Of a stretch of 25,224 nt of DNA, positions 15,377 to 25,190 are shown piece by piece (within the stretch, counting starts at the first letter, position 1; every line of letters starts with the position of its first letter). Source of the stretch: Oscillospiraceae bacterium (GTDB lineage: Bacteria; Bacillota; Clostridia; Oscillospirales; Oscillospiraceae); assembly GCA_016302405.1 (NCBI GenBank), contig JAEDNR010000016.1, positions 1 through 25,224 of the forward strand. Reading direction: 5' to 3'. The translations under genes were made by a program, and so were the position numbers. A model generated the notes under the pieces. That model did not search any database and was not told the DNA's origin. It saw only the letters and a list, made by a program, of their open reading frames with translations.

Positions 15377-15460
15377 GATATAAGATAAGGTGCCGCTTCG
15401 CGGCGATTGAAATAATGGGTGGTTATCGGCGTGACTCAGCAAAACAACAAATTGGAATTT
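15375..15460 (+). repeat. Tail H2, small hairpin, J and A modules
   Basis: GAGATATAAGATAAGG starts within the stop codon of the AlaX gene. The hairpin TGCCGC-TTC-GCGGC (about 15391-15404), a GTTATCG...ACTCAGCA leader and the A core CAAATTGGAATTTG follow. The first part is the reverse complement of H4 before the DUF3048 gene (22063-22094). Confidence 0.8.
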
Positions 15461-15491
15461 GAAGAGGGAAGTGCGGGCCCCGAACAACACA

Positions 15492-15661
15492 GTCATTCCG
15501 AACCAGTGCGCACACTGGTGTGGGAATCTCCATCGAATTTCGTGCTGTTTCTCGTCATACAGACTGCCATTTTTGTACCATTTTCCGGAATTCGTCCACG
15601 AGGAATGGTGCGTCTATCCAGGAGATTGCCACGCCAGGAAAGCGAACTGGCTCGCAATGAC
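15492..15661. repeat. Repeat B, copy without an inner insertion
   Basis: 170 bp: left arm GTCATTCCGAACC...GGGAATCTCC with hairpin CCAGTG-CGCA-CACTGG, right arm GGAGATTGCCACGCC...CTCGCAATGAC. The interior contains CGTCATAC, the kind of sequence in which the I and K elements sit elsewhere. Confidence 0.85.
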
Positions 15662-15671
15662 CGGGAATTCG

Positions 15672-15775
15672 ATAAATTCCAATTTGCCGTGCCTCAGAAC
15701 GACACCGAGCGGTGCCCAAAGGCAGAGCGATTACACATCAGGTTCGTCACGACTTAGCCCCGGGCCTTGCCCGGT
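15672..15775 (+). repeat. A core and repeat G block
   Basis: The inverted A core (15672-15685) is followed by the G block ACACCGAGCGG...CACGACTTAG, ending in the hairpin CCGGGC-CTT-GCCCGG. The spacer from the AlaX gene to secA (544 bp) is repeat DNA up to this point. Confidence 0.75.
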
Positions 15776-15810
15776 GTTCATAAAATATACTATATTTTTT
15801 GATTTCGATA

Positions 15811-15819
15811 TGTTATAAT
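15811..15819 (+). promoter_or_regulatory. Extended -10 promoter element before secA
   Basis: TGTTATAAT gives a perfect TATAAT with a TGn extension. The -35 position (TATATT, 15791-15796) is weak. A leader of about 95 bases follows, with a small AGAGGA/TCCTCT hairpin. Confidence 0.6.
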
Positions 15820-15920
15820 GGGAAAAATATGGCCTTTCCGGGGCGGGGCAGAGGAAAATATCCTCTTGCAGGAGAAAACCAGCCCAGGAAAAGCCCTCAA
15901 ATAAAGGATGATTCTTTACC

Positions 15921-18692
<2,772 letters not shown>

Positions 18693-18743
18693 CCCCATCT
18701 CTGCCCGGTTTCGGTGAATGGTTTGCGGCCCGACGCGGGACGC

Positions 18744-18948
18744 GCCAAAGGCTCCCTTGTGTAAAGGGAGCTGGCGCGAAGCGCCTGAGGGATTGTGCGG
18801 TACCACGTTCCGATTCTGACGGCAGATGAGCGAAATGGGATTAGCGATAATGCTATCCGTTCTGACGATGCTCACTTACAAAGAACCACCGTTACAACCC
18901 CTCAGTCAGCTACGCTGACAGCTCCCCTTACACAGGGGAGCCCTTGCC
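18744..18948. repeat. MITE-like element C, copy 2
   Basis: 205 bp with inverted ends GGCTCCC. Arm hairpins are GGCGC-GAA-GCGCC (left) and GTCAGC-GTA-GCTGAC (right, read inward). The first differs from copy 1 by a paired change that keeps the stem. The core does not match copy 1. No ORF or terminator-like T-run. Confidence 0.8.
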
Positions 18949-19037
18949 GTGTACCGCATCGGACCGCATACCATACAAGGTAAAGTAGTCAGCTAAACGA
19001 TCATTTATCTGAGAAACTTGGGGTACGACTGAATAGC

Positions 19038-19060
19038 TACCTTATATCTTATATCTCCTT
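19038..19060 (+). repeat. Tail H3 before pgeF
   Basis: TACCTTATATCTTATATCTC ends 12-15 bases before the pgeF start codon and occupies the place where a ribosome site would be expected. The 18949-19037 stretch shows nothing recognisable. Confidence 0.65.
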
Positions 19061-19071
19061 TTCCAACTTCT

Positions 19072-19869
19072 ATGATTACTACAAAAAAACACAATTCTCT
19101 TGAATATCTTGTTTCCTCCGAAATTGCCGTTCCCCACGCGTTCACCACCCGCCTGGGCGGTGTGAGCACCGGCTGCTTTGAAAGCCTCAACCTCACCGTG
19201 GGCCGGGGGGATTCCCTGGAAAATGTGGAGGAAAATATCCGGATTCTCGCCCGGGGCGTGGGCTTCGACCCGGAAAGGATCGTCCTGACCCGGCAGATTC
19301 ATTCCTGTTTCGTCCGGGTGGTGACGGATTCGGACTGTCTGGGGCTGTGCCACCAGGCCTACCCACAGTGCGACGGCCTGGTTACCAATACCCCCGGGCT
19401 AGCCATCCTGGTCTTCACCGCCGACTGCACCCCCATCCTTTTGTGGGACCCGGTGACGGGCGCGGTGGGCGCGGCCCACGCGGGCTGGCGGGGCACCGCT
19501 GCGGACATTGCCGGGGAAACCGTCAGGACAATGCAGGATGCCTTCGGCTGTAACCCGGCGGACATCCGGGCCGCCATCGGCCCCAATATCGGCTTCTGCC
19601 ACTTTGAGACCGGCGCCGACGTTCCCCAGGCTATGCTTGCCGCTTTCGGCAGCGGCGTGGAACCCTTCATCCGCCCCGCCGGGGAGAAATATTATGTCAA
19701 CCTAAAGGAAATCAACCGCTTTGCCCTGAACCGGGCGGGGGTTTCCTCTGTGGATGTAAGCACCGACTGCACCATGTGCAGCACCCACCGTTTCTGGTCC
19801 CACAGGGCCACCCAGGGCGTTCGGGGCGCCCAGGGAGCGGTGATCCAATGCAAGGAGGTACGCCCATGA
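19072..19869 (+). CDS. pgeF: Peptidoglycan editing factor PgeF (YfiH, laccase-domain family)
   Basis: Members of this family were long called polyphenol oxidases. In E. coli the protein removes wrongly incorporated L-Ser from UDP-MurNAc peptide precursors, and others act as purine nucleoside phosphorylases. 265 residues with the three metal ligands of the family: His77 in RQIHS, Cys119 in FTADCTP and His136 in HAGWRGT. Length is normal. The ATG at 19072 is kept because the following residues match the usual family beginning, but no Shine-Dalgarno sequence precedes it, only pyrimidine-rich repeat DNA. The stop overlaps the next start by 4 bases (ATGA). Confidence 0.92.
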   Translation: MITTKKHNSLEYLVSSEIAVPHAFTTRLGGVSTGCFESLNLTVGRGDSLENVEENIRILARGVGFDPERIVLTRQIHSCFVRVVTDSDCLGLCHQAYPQCDGLVTNTPGLAILVFTADCTPILLWDPVTGAVGAAHAGWRGTAADIAGETVRTMQDAFGCNPADIRAAIGPNIGFCHFETGADVPQAMLAAFGSGVEPFIRPAGEKYYVNLKEINRFALNRAGVSSVDVSTDCTMCSTHRFWSHRATQGVRGAQGAVIQCKEVRP

Positions 19870-21464
19870 AACACGCAAAACGGCTTCTGGCCCTGGGAAT
19901 TGCCGCCCTGATGCTCTGCGGCTGCGTGGAAAACAAGCCCCAGGCCGAATACGTTCCCACGGGAGACGCTCTCCTGATGGAGGGGCAGGACCCGGAGGAG
20001 CTGGAGGAGGAGGAAGCACCCCAGGAGCTGACCCTGGCCTACTATCCGGACCGGTCCATGAATCCCCTCATCGGCAACAACATCACAAACCGTTCCCTGT
20101 TCTCCCTGATCTACCAGGGGCTTTTCGCCACGGACAGCAATTACAATACCTATCCCATTCTGTGCTCCCACTACCAGGTATCCTCGGACAACAAGACCTG
20201 GACCATCTACATTGAGCCAAGCGCCACCTTCTCCGACGGCACCCGGCTCACCGCCCAGGATGTGCTGGCTACCTACGAGGCCGCCAAGGAAAGCAACTAT
20301 TACGGCGGACGGTTCACCCACATTCTTGCCATGTCCCTTTCCGGAAGCGACAGCATCACCTTCCAGCTGGAGACCCCCTATGAAAACCTGGCGTTGCTGC
20401 TGGACATTCCCATTCTGAAAGCCAGCGAGGTAAAGGCGGACTTTCCCCTGGGCACGGGGCCCTATGCCTTTGTCCAGGGCGCGACCGCCGCGTCATTGAG
20501 TAAGGTTGCCAACTGGTGGTGCGGCAGTGCCAAGGTCCCCGCCCGGGCCCTGACCATCCACCTGATCGAAGGCGCCTCCCAGTCCCAGATCCGGGACGAG
20601 TTTGAGTTCGGAGACCTGACCCTGGCGGTGGCAAACCCCATGACGGACTCCTACGCCGAGTACCGCTGCGACTACGAGCTGTGGAACACGGAAACCGGCG
20701 TGTTCACCTACCTTGCCTGCAACGTGCTGTACAGCCCCTTTTTTAAGGACGACGACACCCTGCGCAAGGCGCTGACCTACGCCATTGACCGGGAGTATAT
20801 TAACGACACCTTTTACAACGGTCTGGCTCAGCCCAGCACCCTGCCCTCTTCTCCCAGCTCCCCCTACTACAACAAGAGCCTGGCGGACAAATACGCCTAC
20901 GACGACATGAAGTTCGTGGACGCCATCAGCGGTCTGGACCTGCCGGAGGACAAAAACCGCCAGCCCAAGAAAATGCTGATCTTAGTCAACTGCGACGACT
21001 CCGCCCGGCTGCGCACCGCCCGGTATCTGGCCCAGCACCTGACAAGCCTGGGCGTTCCCACGGGCACATTGGAATACGGCGGCTCCACCAGCGTCACCTA
21101 TGAGGAGGTGCTCCGGGCGGGAAACTTCGACCTGTACCTGGGGCAGACCAAGCTGCCGCCCACCATGGAGCTGACGGCTTTCTTCCGGGGCTGGGGCAAC
21201 CTGGGCTTCGGCGGCATCACCGACGGCACCCTGTACAACATGACGAAGGAGGCCCTGGCAAACTCCGGCAACTACTATAACCTGAACCAGATGGTGGCAG
21301 ACGACGCCAAGGTCATCCCCGTTCTCTTCGGCGCCAACTGCGTCTATTCCGACCGGGGCCAGCTGCTGGACCTGTCCCCCTCCCGGGACAATGTGTTCTT
21401 CTACACCCTGGATAAGACCATGGAATCCGCGAAAGTCACCCCCAGCGCCACCGGCGAAGGCTAG
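19866..21464 (+). CDS. Family 5 ABC-transporter solute-binding lipoprotein
   Basis: Extracytoplasmic binding protein of the oligopeptide/nickel (SBP_bac_5) family. 532 residues. A signal peptide ends at Cys20 (LCGC lipobox), followed by an acidic linker rich in Glu (about residues 37-51). The family signature region reads LTLAYYPDRSMNPLIGNN...IYQGLFATD, then FSDGTRLTAQDV and DDTLRKALTYAIDREYI. The start at 19866 is fixed by AAGGAGG 5-6 bases upstream. It overlaps pgeF and is likely translationally coupled to it, raising the possibility of a wall-peptide ligand, an inference only. No permease or ATPase gene follows, so it is an orphan here. The stop codon lies inside a hairpin of repeat G. Confidence 0.88.
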   Translation: MKHAKRLLALGIAALMLCGCVENKPQAEYVPTGDALLMEGQDPEELEEEEAPQELTLAYYPDRSMNPLIGNNITNRSLFSLIYQGLFATDSNYNTYPILCSHYQVSSDNKTWTIYIEPSATFSDGTRLTAQDVLATYEAAKESNYYGGRFTHILAMSLSGSDSITFQLETPYENLALLLDIPILKASEVKADFPLGTGPYAFVQGATAASLSKVANWWCGSAKVPARALTIHLIEGASQSQIRDEFEFGDLTLAVANPMTDSYAEYRCDYELWNTETGVFTYLACNVLYSPFFKDDDTLRKALTYAIDREYINDTFYNGLAQPSTLPSSPSSPYYNKSLADKYAYDDMKFVDAISGLDLPEDKNRQPKKMLILVNCDDSARLRTARYLAQHLTSLGVPTGTLEYGGSTSVTYEEVLRAGNFDLYLGQTKLPPTMELTAFFRGWGNLGFGGITDGTLYNMTKEALANSGNYYNLNQMVADDAKVIPVLFGANCVYSDRGQLLDLSPSRDNVFFYTLDKTMESAKVTPSATGEG

Positions 21465-21519
21465 CGGCGAGACGCCGCTGACAAGTCGTGACGGACGTGG
21501 TCTGTAATCGTTTTCTACC
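21463..21519 (-). repeat. Inverted repeat G block at the solute-binding protein stop
   Basis: The hairpin AGCGGCG-AGA-CGCCGCT (21463-21479) overlaps the TAG stop and is followed by GTCGTGACGG...TCTGTAATCG, the reverse of the G block. It might act as a weak terminator but lacks a T-run. A further partial G block is at about 21735-21763. Confidence 0.75.
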
Positions 21520-21591
21520 TTTTAATTTCGGTATGATTGCCCCCGGCAATCATTTAGATTTAGGGCTACACCGCATAATTCGACAAGGAAG

Positions 21592-21695
21592 CTCAGCGAG
21601 AGATTTTGTGCCAGTTCAAAGTTTCAAAAACGGGGGAATACTGTATGTATTTCCCGTTTTTGGAACTGCAGAAATGGCACAAAAGATCCGCTGAG
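21592..21695. repeat. Long hairpin element L
   Basis: 104 bp of imperfect inverted repeat. Outer ends are CTCAGCG/CGCTGAG, then TTTTGTGCCA/TGGCACAAAA, then the inner stem CAAAAACGGG (21625-21634) / CCCGTTTTTG (21653-21662), with a small central loop. Seen once in the window; a weaker half-resemblance occurs near 23770-23810 (TTTTGTACCA, CCAAAAA). Confidence 0.75.
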
Positions 21696-21794
21696 ATCCG
21701 CAGACGCAATTGTGCGGTGTTGCCTTAGATTCACTGCGTGCAGCACCACCCGCTCGGTATCGTTCCATGGTGCACGTTTGGACATGGTGCGCGG

Positions 21795-21994
21795 CCTTGC
21801 CCCCCGCACTTGTGAGGGGGGTACCCCAGTGCGCACACTGGGGTGGGGGGAGTACGAATTCCCGGCAGCAGAGCGTAAAGCAGAATTATCTTTCTGTTTT
21901 TGCCGTCCTTATTCCGCTTTTTTTGTGAAAGATATACGGGTGACGGGCTCCCCCCGCCCTACGGGCACCCCCCTCATAAATGCGGGGGGCAAGG
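21795..21994. repeat. MITE-like element D, copy 2
   Basis: 200 bp with the same C6/G6 arms as copy 1. The left cassette (21823-21844) contains CCCAGTGCGCACACTGGG; the right one is short, GCCC-TAC-GGGC (21956-21966). The core shares TTATCTTTCTG and TTTTTGTGAAAG with copy 1. Confidence 0.85.
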
Positions 21995-22062
21995 ACGTAT
22001 ACCGTATCTTGACGCGCACTAACCAACGGAACGCGGTCTGCCAATCTCCCTTTATTTTAATT

Positions 22063-22108
22063 TGCCGCGAAGCGGCACCTTATCTTATATCTCATACCTC
22101 ATACCTTA
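22063..22108 (+). repeat. Small hairpin and tail H4
   Basis: The hairpin TGCCGC-GAA-GCGGCA is followed by CCTTATCTTATATCTC and decayed repeats of it. Mirrors H2. The 700-bp gap 21465-22164 is thus mostly G, L, D and H modules, with about 21995-22060 unexplained. Confidence 0.75.
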
Positions 22109-22164
22109 TTTCTGTCCTTTGTCTCAAAACTGACAACTATTTATCGAAAAGAGAGGTCTTTCTC

Positions 22165-23355
22165 ATGCACGGAAAATATGAAACGCCGAAAAACGGCAAC
22201 GGCGGCGGCAAAACCGTTCTGATTATTCTTCTTGCCTTCCTGGTTGTTGCCGGACTGGGCTTTGCCGCCTGGAAGCTTCTGGCCACGGGAGGCCCCCGTG
22301 TCTCCGCCACGGAGCCTCCAACCCAGACTACCGCCGCTCCCACTACGGAGGCTACCACGGAGCCAACCACGGAACCCACCACCGAGCCCACTACGGAGCC
22401 GGAACCGGTGTACACCAATCCCCTCACCGGTGAAATCATCGACGAGCCCCTGACCAGACGGATCTTCTCCGTATCCATCAATAACCTCAAGGATTCCCTT
22501 CCCCATGTGGGCACCAACAGCGCGGACATCTACATGGAAATGTTCGTCAACTACTCCATCATCCGGGGCCTTGCCCTGTACACCGATCCCACCGACGTTC
22601 CCGCCATCGGCTCCGTGCGGAGCACCCGGGTCATTTTCTCTCAGATCTCCCGGCTCTTTGACACCGTCATGATCCACGCCGGCGGCAACGGCAGCGTCCT
22701 TACCGACGCCAAGAACCGTGGCGTAGACAGCTATAATATCGACACCTGGGACGCCAACAACACCTATTCCTTCCGGGACAAAGACCGCACCCGCCAGGGC
22801 TACGGCTGGGAGCACACCCTGTTTGCCCGGGGCGAGGGAATCACGGAGGAAGCCGTTAACCGGGGCATCCGAGTGGACCAGGACCCGGACAAGGACTACG
22901 GCCTGCGCTTTACCGAGGACGGCACCCCCGAAAACGGAGAGGACGCGGCCTCCGTCAGCCTGACCTTCTCCTTTAACGGCAGCAAGAAGGACACCACCAT
23001 GGTCTATGACGAAGAGCTGGGCAAGTATGTCTACAACCAGTACGGCAAGTCCATGGTGGACGGCGCAACGGGAGAGCCGGAGGCCTTCAAAAACGTGGTA
23101 ATTCTTCTGGCGGACATGCAGTTCGTGCTCCACGGCTACCACCAGGCGGATTTTGTTGCCGGCGGCGAGGGCTACTTTGCCTGCGGCGGCAAGCTCATTC
23201 CCATCCGGTGGAAGGCGGACTCCGAGGAGGGCCCCCTGCGCTTTACCACCCAGGACGGCGAGCCCCTGGCGCTCAATGTGGGCAACAGCTACATCGCCAT
23301 CGCGGCGGTGGGCTCCCCCGTGACCTGGGATTCCGGCACCAGCGAAGCGACCTAA
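22165..23355 (+). CDS. DUF3048 domain protein, membrane-anchored (YerB-like)
   Basis: 396 residues. A short cytoplasmic head and one membrane segment (about 18-38) are followed by a flexible Thr/Glu/Pro linker with four perfect TTEP units (64-79). A DUF3048 two-part domain follows: NPLTGE (85-90), ISVSINNLKDSLPHVG-like and SADIYMEMFVNYSIIRGLALY regions, RSTRVIFSQISRLFDTVMIHAGG, and the C-terminal half with GKSMVDGATGEPEAFKNVVIL. B. subtilis YerB is the best-known relative and is a lipoprotein; this one has a transmembrane anchor instead. Molecular function is not established. GAGAGG lies before the start at 22165. Monocistronic between repeat spacers. Confidence 0.87.
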   Translation: MHGKYETPKNGNGGGKTVLIILLAFLVVAGLGFAAWKLLATGGPRVSATEPPTQTTAAPTTEATTEPTTEPTTEPTTEPEPVYTNPLTGEIIDEPLTRRIFSVSINNLKDSLPHVGTNSADIYMEMFVNYSIIRGLALYTDPTDVPAIGSVRSTRVIFSQISRLFDTVMIHAGGNGSVLTDAKNRGVDSYNIDTWDANNTYSFRDKDRTRQGYGWEHTLFARGEGITEEAVNRGIRVDQDPDKDYGLRFTEDGTPENGEDAASVSLTFSFNGSKKDTTMVYDEELGKYVYNQYGKSMVDGATGEPEAFKNVVILLADMQFVLHGYHQADFVAGGEGYFACGGKLIPIRWKADSEEGPLRFTTQDGEPLALNVGNSYIAIAAVGSPVTWDSGTSEAT

Positions 23356-23362
23356 GCGGTGC

Positions 23363-23449
23363 GGCAAATTGGAATTTGCAGAGAGGAGCGCACGCCCCGA
23401 ACAACACTGTCATTTAAGAACCAGTGCGCACTACTTCGTGGGAATCTCC
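23363..23449 (+). repeat. A core and left arm of repeat B with mosaic hairpin
   Basis: GCAAATTGGAATTTGC (23363-23378) is followed by AGCGCACGCCCCGAACAACA and a B left arm (23409-23449). Its cassette CCAGTGCGCACTACTTCG joins half of the CCAGTG-type hairpin to half of the AAGTAG-type. The usual right arm is missing. Confidence 0.75.
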
Positions 23450-23481
23450 ATCGAATTTCGGACTATTTATCGTCATCCATT

Positions 23482-23555
23482 CGTAGGGGACGGGTTTCCC
23501 GTCCCCCGGAATTCAGAGACTTGTATGGGGCGGGACGGGAAACCCGTCCCCTACG
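23482..23555. repeat. Inner element K
   Basis: 74 bp with inverted ends CGTAGGGGACGGGTTTCCCG and CGGGAAACCCGTCCCCTACG. Same tips and nested location as element I but a different inner palindrome (GACGGGTTTCCCGTC). Confidence 0.85.
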
Positions 23556-23578
23556 AAGAGAATCGATACCGAGTTCTC

Positions 23579-23776
23579 CGACAAATTCCAATTTGTCGCG
23601 CCACAGAACGATACCGAGCGGGTCAGGTTGGGAGCGATTACAGACCACGCTCGTCACGACTTGGCCGCCCGCCCTGCGGGCAAATTCCAATTTGTCTTTC
23701 TTCTGCGTAAAGCCAATACTGTGAACCACCCTTTCTTTCAATCTGAAGCGAAGCAGTACTTTAATTGTCAATTCTT
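23579..23776 (+). repeat. A core, repeat G block, inverted J and tail F6 before gap
   Basis: Inverted A core (23579-23597), G block (23604-23681) with terminal hairpin GCCCGC-CCT-GCGGGC, another A core, inverted J (TTCTGCGTAAAGCC, AACCACCC), a small GCGAAGC hairpin and a short F tail (23763-23775). Gene-ward order as in other spacers. Confidence 0.75.
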
Positions 23777-23858
23777 TTCTCTCCGCTTTTGTACCAAACT
23801 CCAAAAAACAGCTGAAAAACCCGGTAAAATTCCCCTGGTTTTTTGACAAATATTACAG

Positions 23859-23887
23859 TTTACAACAGGTTCCCCCTATTGTATAAT
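23859..23887 (+). promoter_or_regulatory. Strong sigma-70 promoter of gap
   Basis: TTTACA (23859-23864) and TATAAT (23882-23887) are separated by exactly 17 bases. A leader of about 75 bases follows, with a small ACTGC-ATA-GCAGT hairpin ahead of the ribosome site. Confidence 0.85.
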
Positions 23888-23967
23888 GAAACCGTACGGG
23901 CTTGTTGGCTCCGTTATCCCATCATTAATAACTGCATAGCAGTAATTTGAAATGGAGGAAATTACCC

Positions 23968-24984
23968 ATGTCTGTTAAAGTTGCAATTAATGGTTTTGGC
24001 CGTATCGGCCGTCTGGCTTTCCGTCAGATGTTCGGCGCTGAGGGCTTCGAGATCGTCGCTATCAACGACCTGACCTCCCCCAAGATGCTGGCTCACCTGC
24101 TGAAGTACGACTCCACCCAGGGCAACTACGCCGCTATGGGCCATGTCGTTGAGGCTGGCGAGGACAACATCGTTGTCGACGGCAAGAAGATCACCATTTA
24201 CGCCAAGGCCAACGCTGCCGAGCTGCCCTGGGGCGAGCTGGGTGTGGACGTTGTCCTGGAGTGCACCGGCTTCTACACCTCCAAGGCTAAGGCTCAGGCT
24301 CACATCGACGCCGGCGCCAAGAAGGTTGTCATTTCCGCTCCTGCCGGCAATGACCTGCCCACCATCGTTTACAACGTCAACCACGAGACCCTGACCAAGG
24401 ACGACAACATCATCTCCGCCGCTTCCTGCACCACCAACTGCCTGGCTCCCATGGCCAAGGCTCTGAACGACGGCTGGAAGATCCAGTCCGGCATTATGTG
24501 CACCATCCACGCCTACACCGGCGACCAGATGATCCTGGACGGCCCCCAGCGTAAGGGCGACCTGCGCCGCAGCCGCGCCGGCGCTGTGAACATCGTTCCC
24601 AACTCCACCGGCGCTGCCAAGGCCATCGGCCTGGTCATCCCCGAGCTGAACGGCAAGCTGATCGGCGCTGCCCAGCGTGTTCCCACCCCCACCGGCTCCA
24701 CCACCATCCTGAACGCCGTCGTGGAAGGCAACCCCACCAAGGACGAGATCAACGCCCAGATGAAGGCTGAGGCCACCGAGTCCTTCGGCTACAACACCGA
24801 CGAGATCGTTTCCTCCGACATCATCGGCATGCGTTACGGCTCCCTGTTCGATGCCACCCAGACCATGGTCATCAACCTGGGCAACGGCACCAGCCAGGTG
24901 CAGGTCGTTTCCTGGTACGACAACGAGAACTCCTACGTTTCTCAGATGTGCCGCACCATCAAGCACTTCGCTACCCTGCTGTAA
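23968..24984 (+). CDS. gap: Glyceraldehyde-3-phosphate dehydrogenase, type I
   Basis: Glycolytic oxidation and phosphorylation of glyceraldehyde 3-phosphate to 1,3-bisphosphoglycerate in the cytoplasm. 338 residues. The N-terminal NAD fold has INGFGRIGR (7-15), with an Asp after the second strand (AINDLT, 31-36) favouring NAD over NADP. The active site is ASCTTNC with Cys154, partnered by His181 (TIHAYTGDQ). The C-terminal WYDNENSY motif is present. The start at 23968 follows GGAGG by 9 bases. Codon use differs from neighbours: many GCT, GTT and CGT codons instead of GCC, GTG and CGG, as expected for a very highly expressed gene. It has its own promoter and terminator, and no pgk or tpi follows in the window. 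Confidence 0.98.
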   Translation: MSVKVAINGFGRIGRLAFRQMFGAEGFEIVAINDLTSPKMLAHLLKYDSTQGNYAAMGHVVEAGEDNIVVDGKKITIYAKANAAELPWGELGVDVVLECTGFYTSKAKAQAHIDAGAKKVVISAPAGNDLPTIVYNVNHETLTKDDNIISAASCTTNCLAPMAKALNDGWKIQSGIMCTIHAYTGDQMILDGPQRKGDLRRSRAGAVNIVPNSTGAAKAIGLVIPELNGKLIGAAQRVPTPTGSTTILNAVVEGNPTKDEINAQMKAEATESFGYNTDEIVSSDIIGMRYGSLFDATQTMVINLGNGTSQVQVVSWYDNENSYVSQMCRTIKHFATLL

Positions 24985-25011
24985 TTAAACAGGAAAAGAC
25001 TTACATGGAAA

Positions 25012-25044
25012 CTCCCCAGCCCGCAAGGGTTGGGGAGCTTTTTT
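25012..25044 (+). terminator. Rho-independent terminator of gap
   Basis: CTCCCCAGCCC pairs with GGGTTGGGGAG (one G-T pair) over a GCAA loop, followed after one C by six T. It lies 28 bases after the stop codon. Confidence 0.95.
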
Positions 25045-25087
25045 GCGTTCGGCGGAAAAGCGGGTGTAGATAAGAGAAAATGGATAA

Positions 25088-25190
25088 TGTGTTTATCGAA
25101 TTAACGCAGCAAAACGACAAATTGGAATTTGTCGGGCTATCGAATTCCTGGTCATTGCGAGCCAGTGATCACACTGGCGTGGCAATCCCC
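25088..25190 (+). repeat. J, A and left arm of repeat B at the window edge
   Basis: TTATCGAATTAACGCAGCA, the A core GACAAATTGGAATTTGTC and a B arm GTCATTGCGAGCC...GGCAATC (25151-25190) with hairpin CCAGTG-ATCA-CACTGG. The partner arm, if any, is beyond the window. Confidence 0.75.

Noticed and set aside
23843..23848. Perfect TTGACA as the -35 of gap
   Set aside because: It is 33 bases from the TATAAT, too far. TTTACA at 23859-23864 has exact 17-base spacing.
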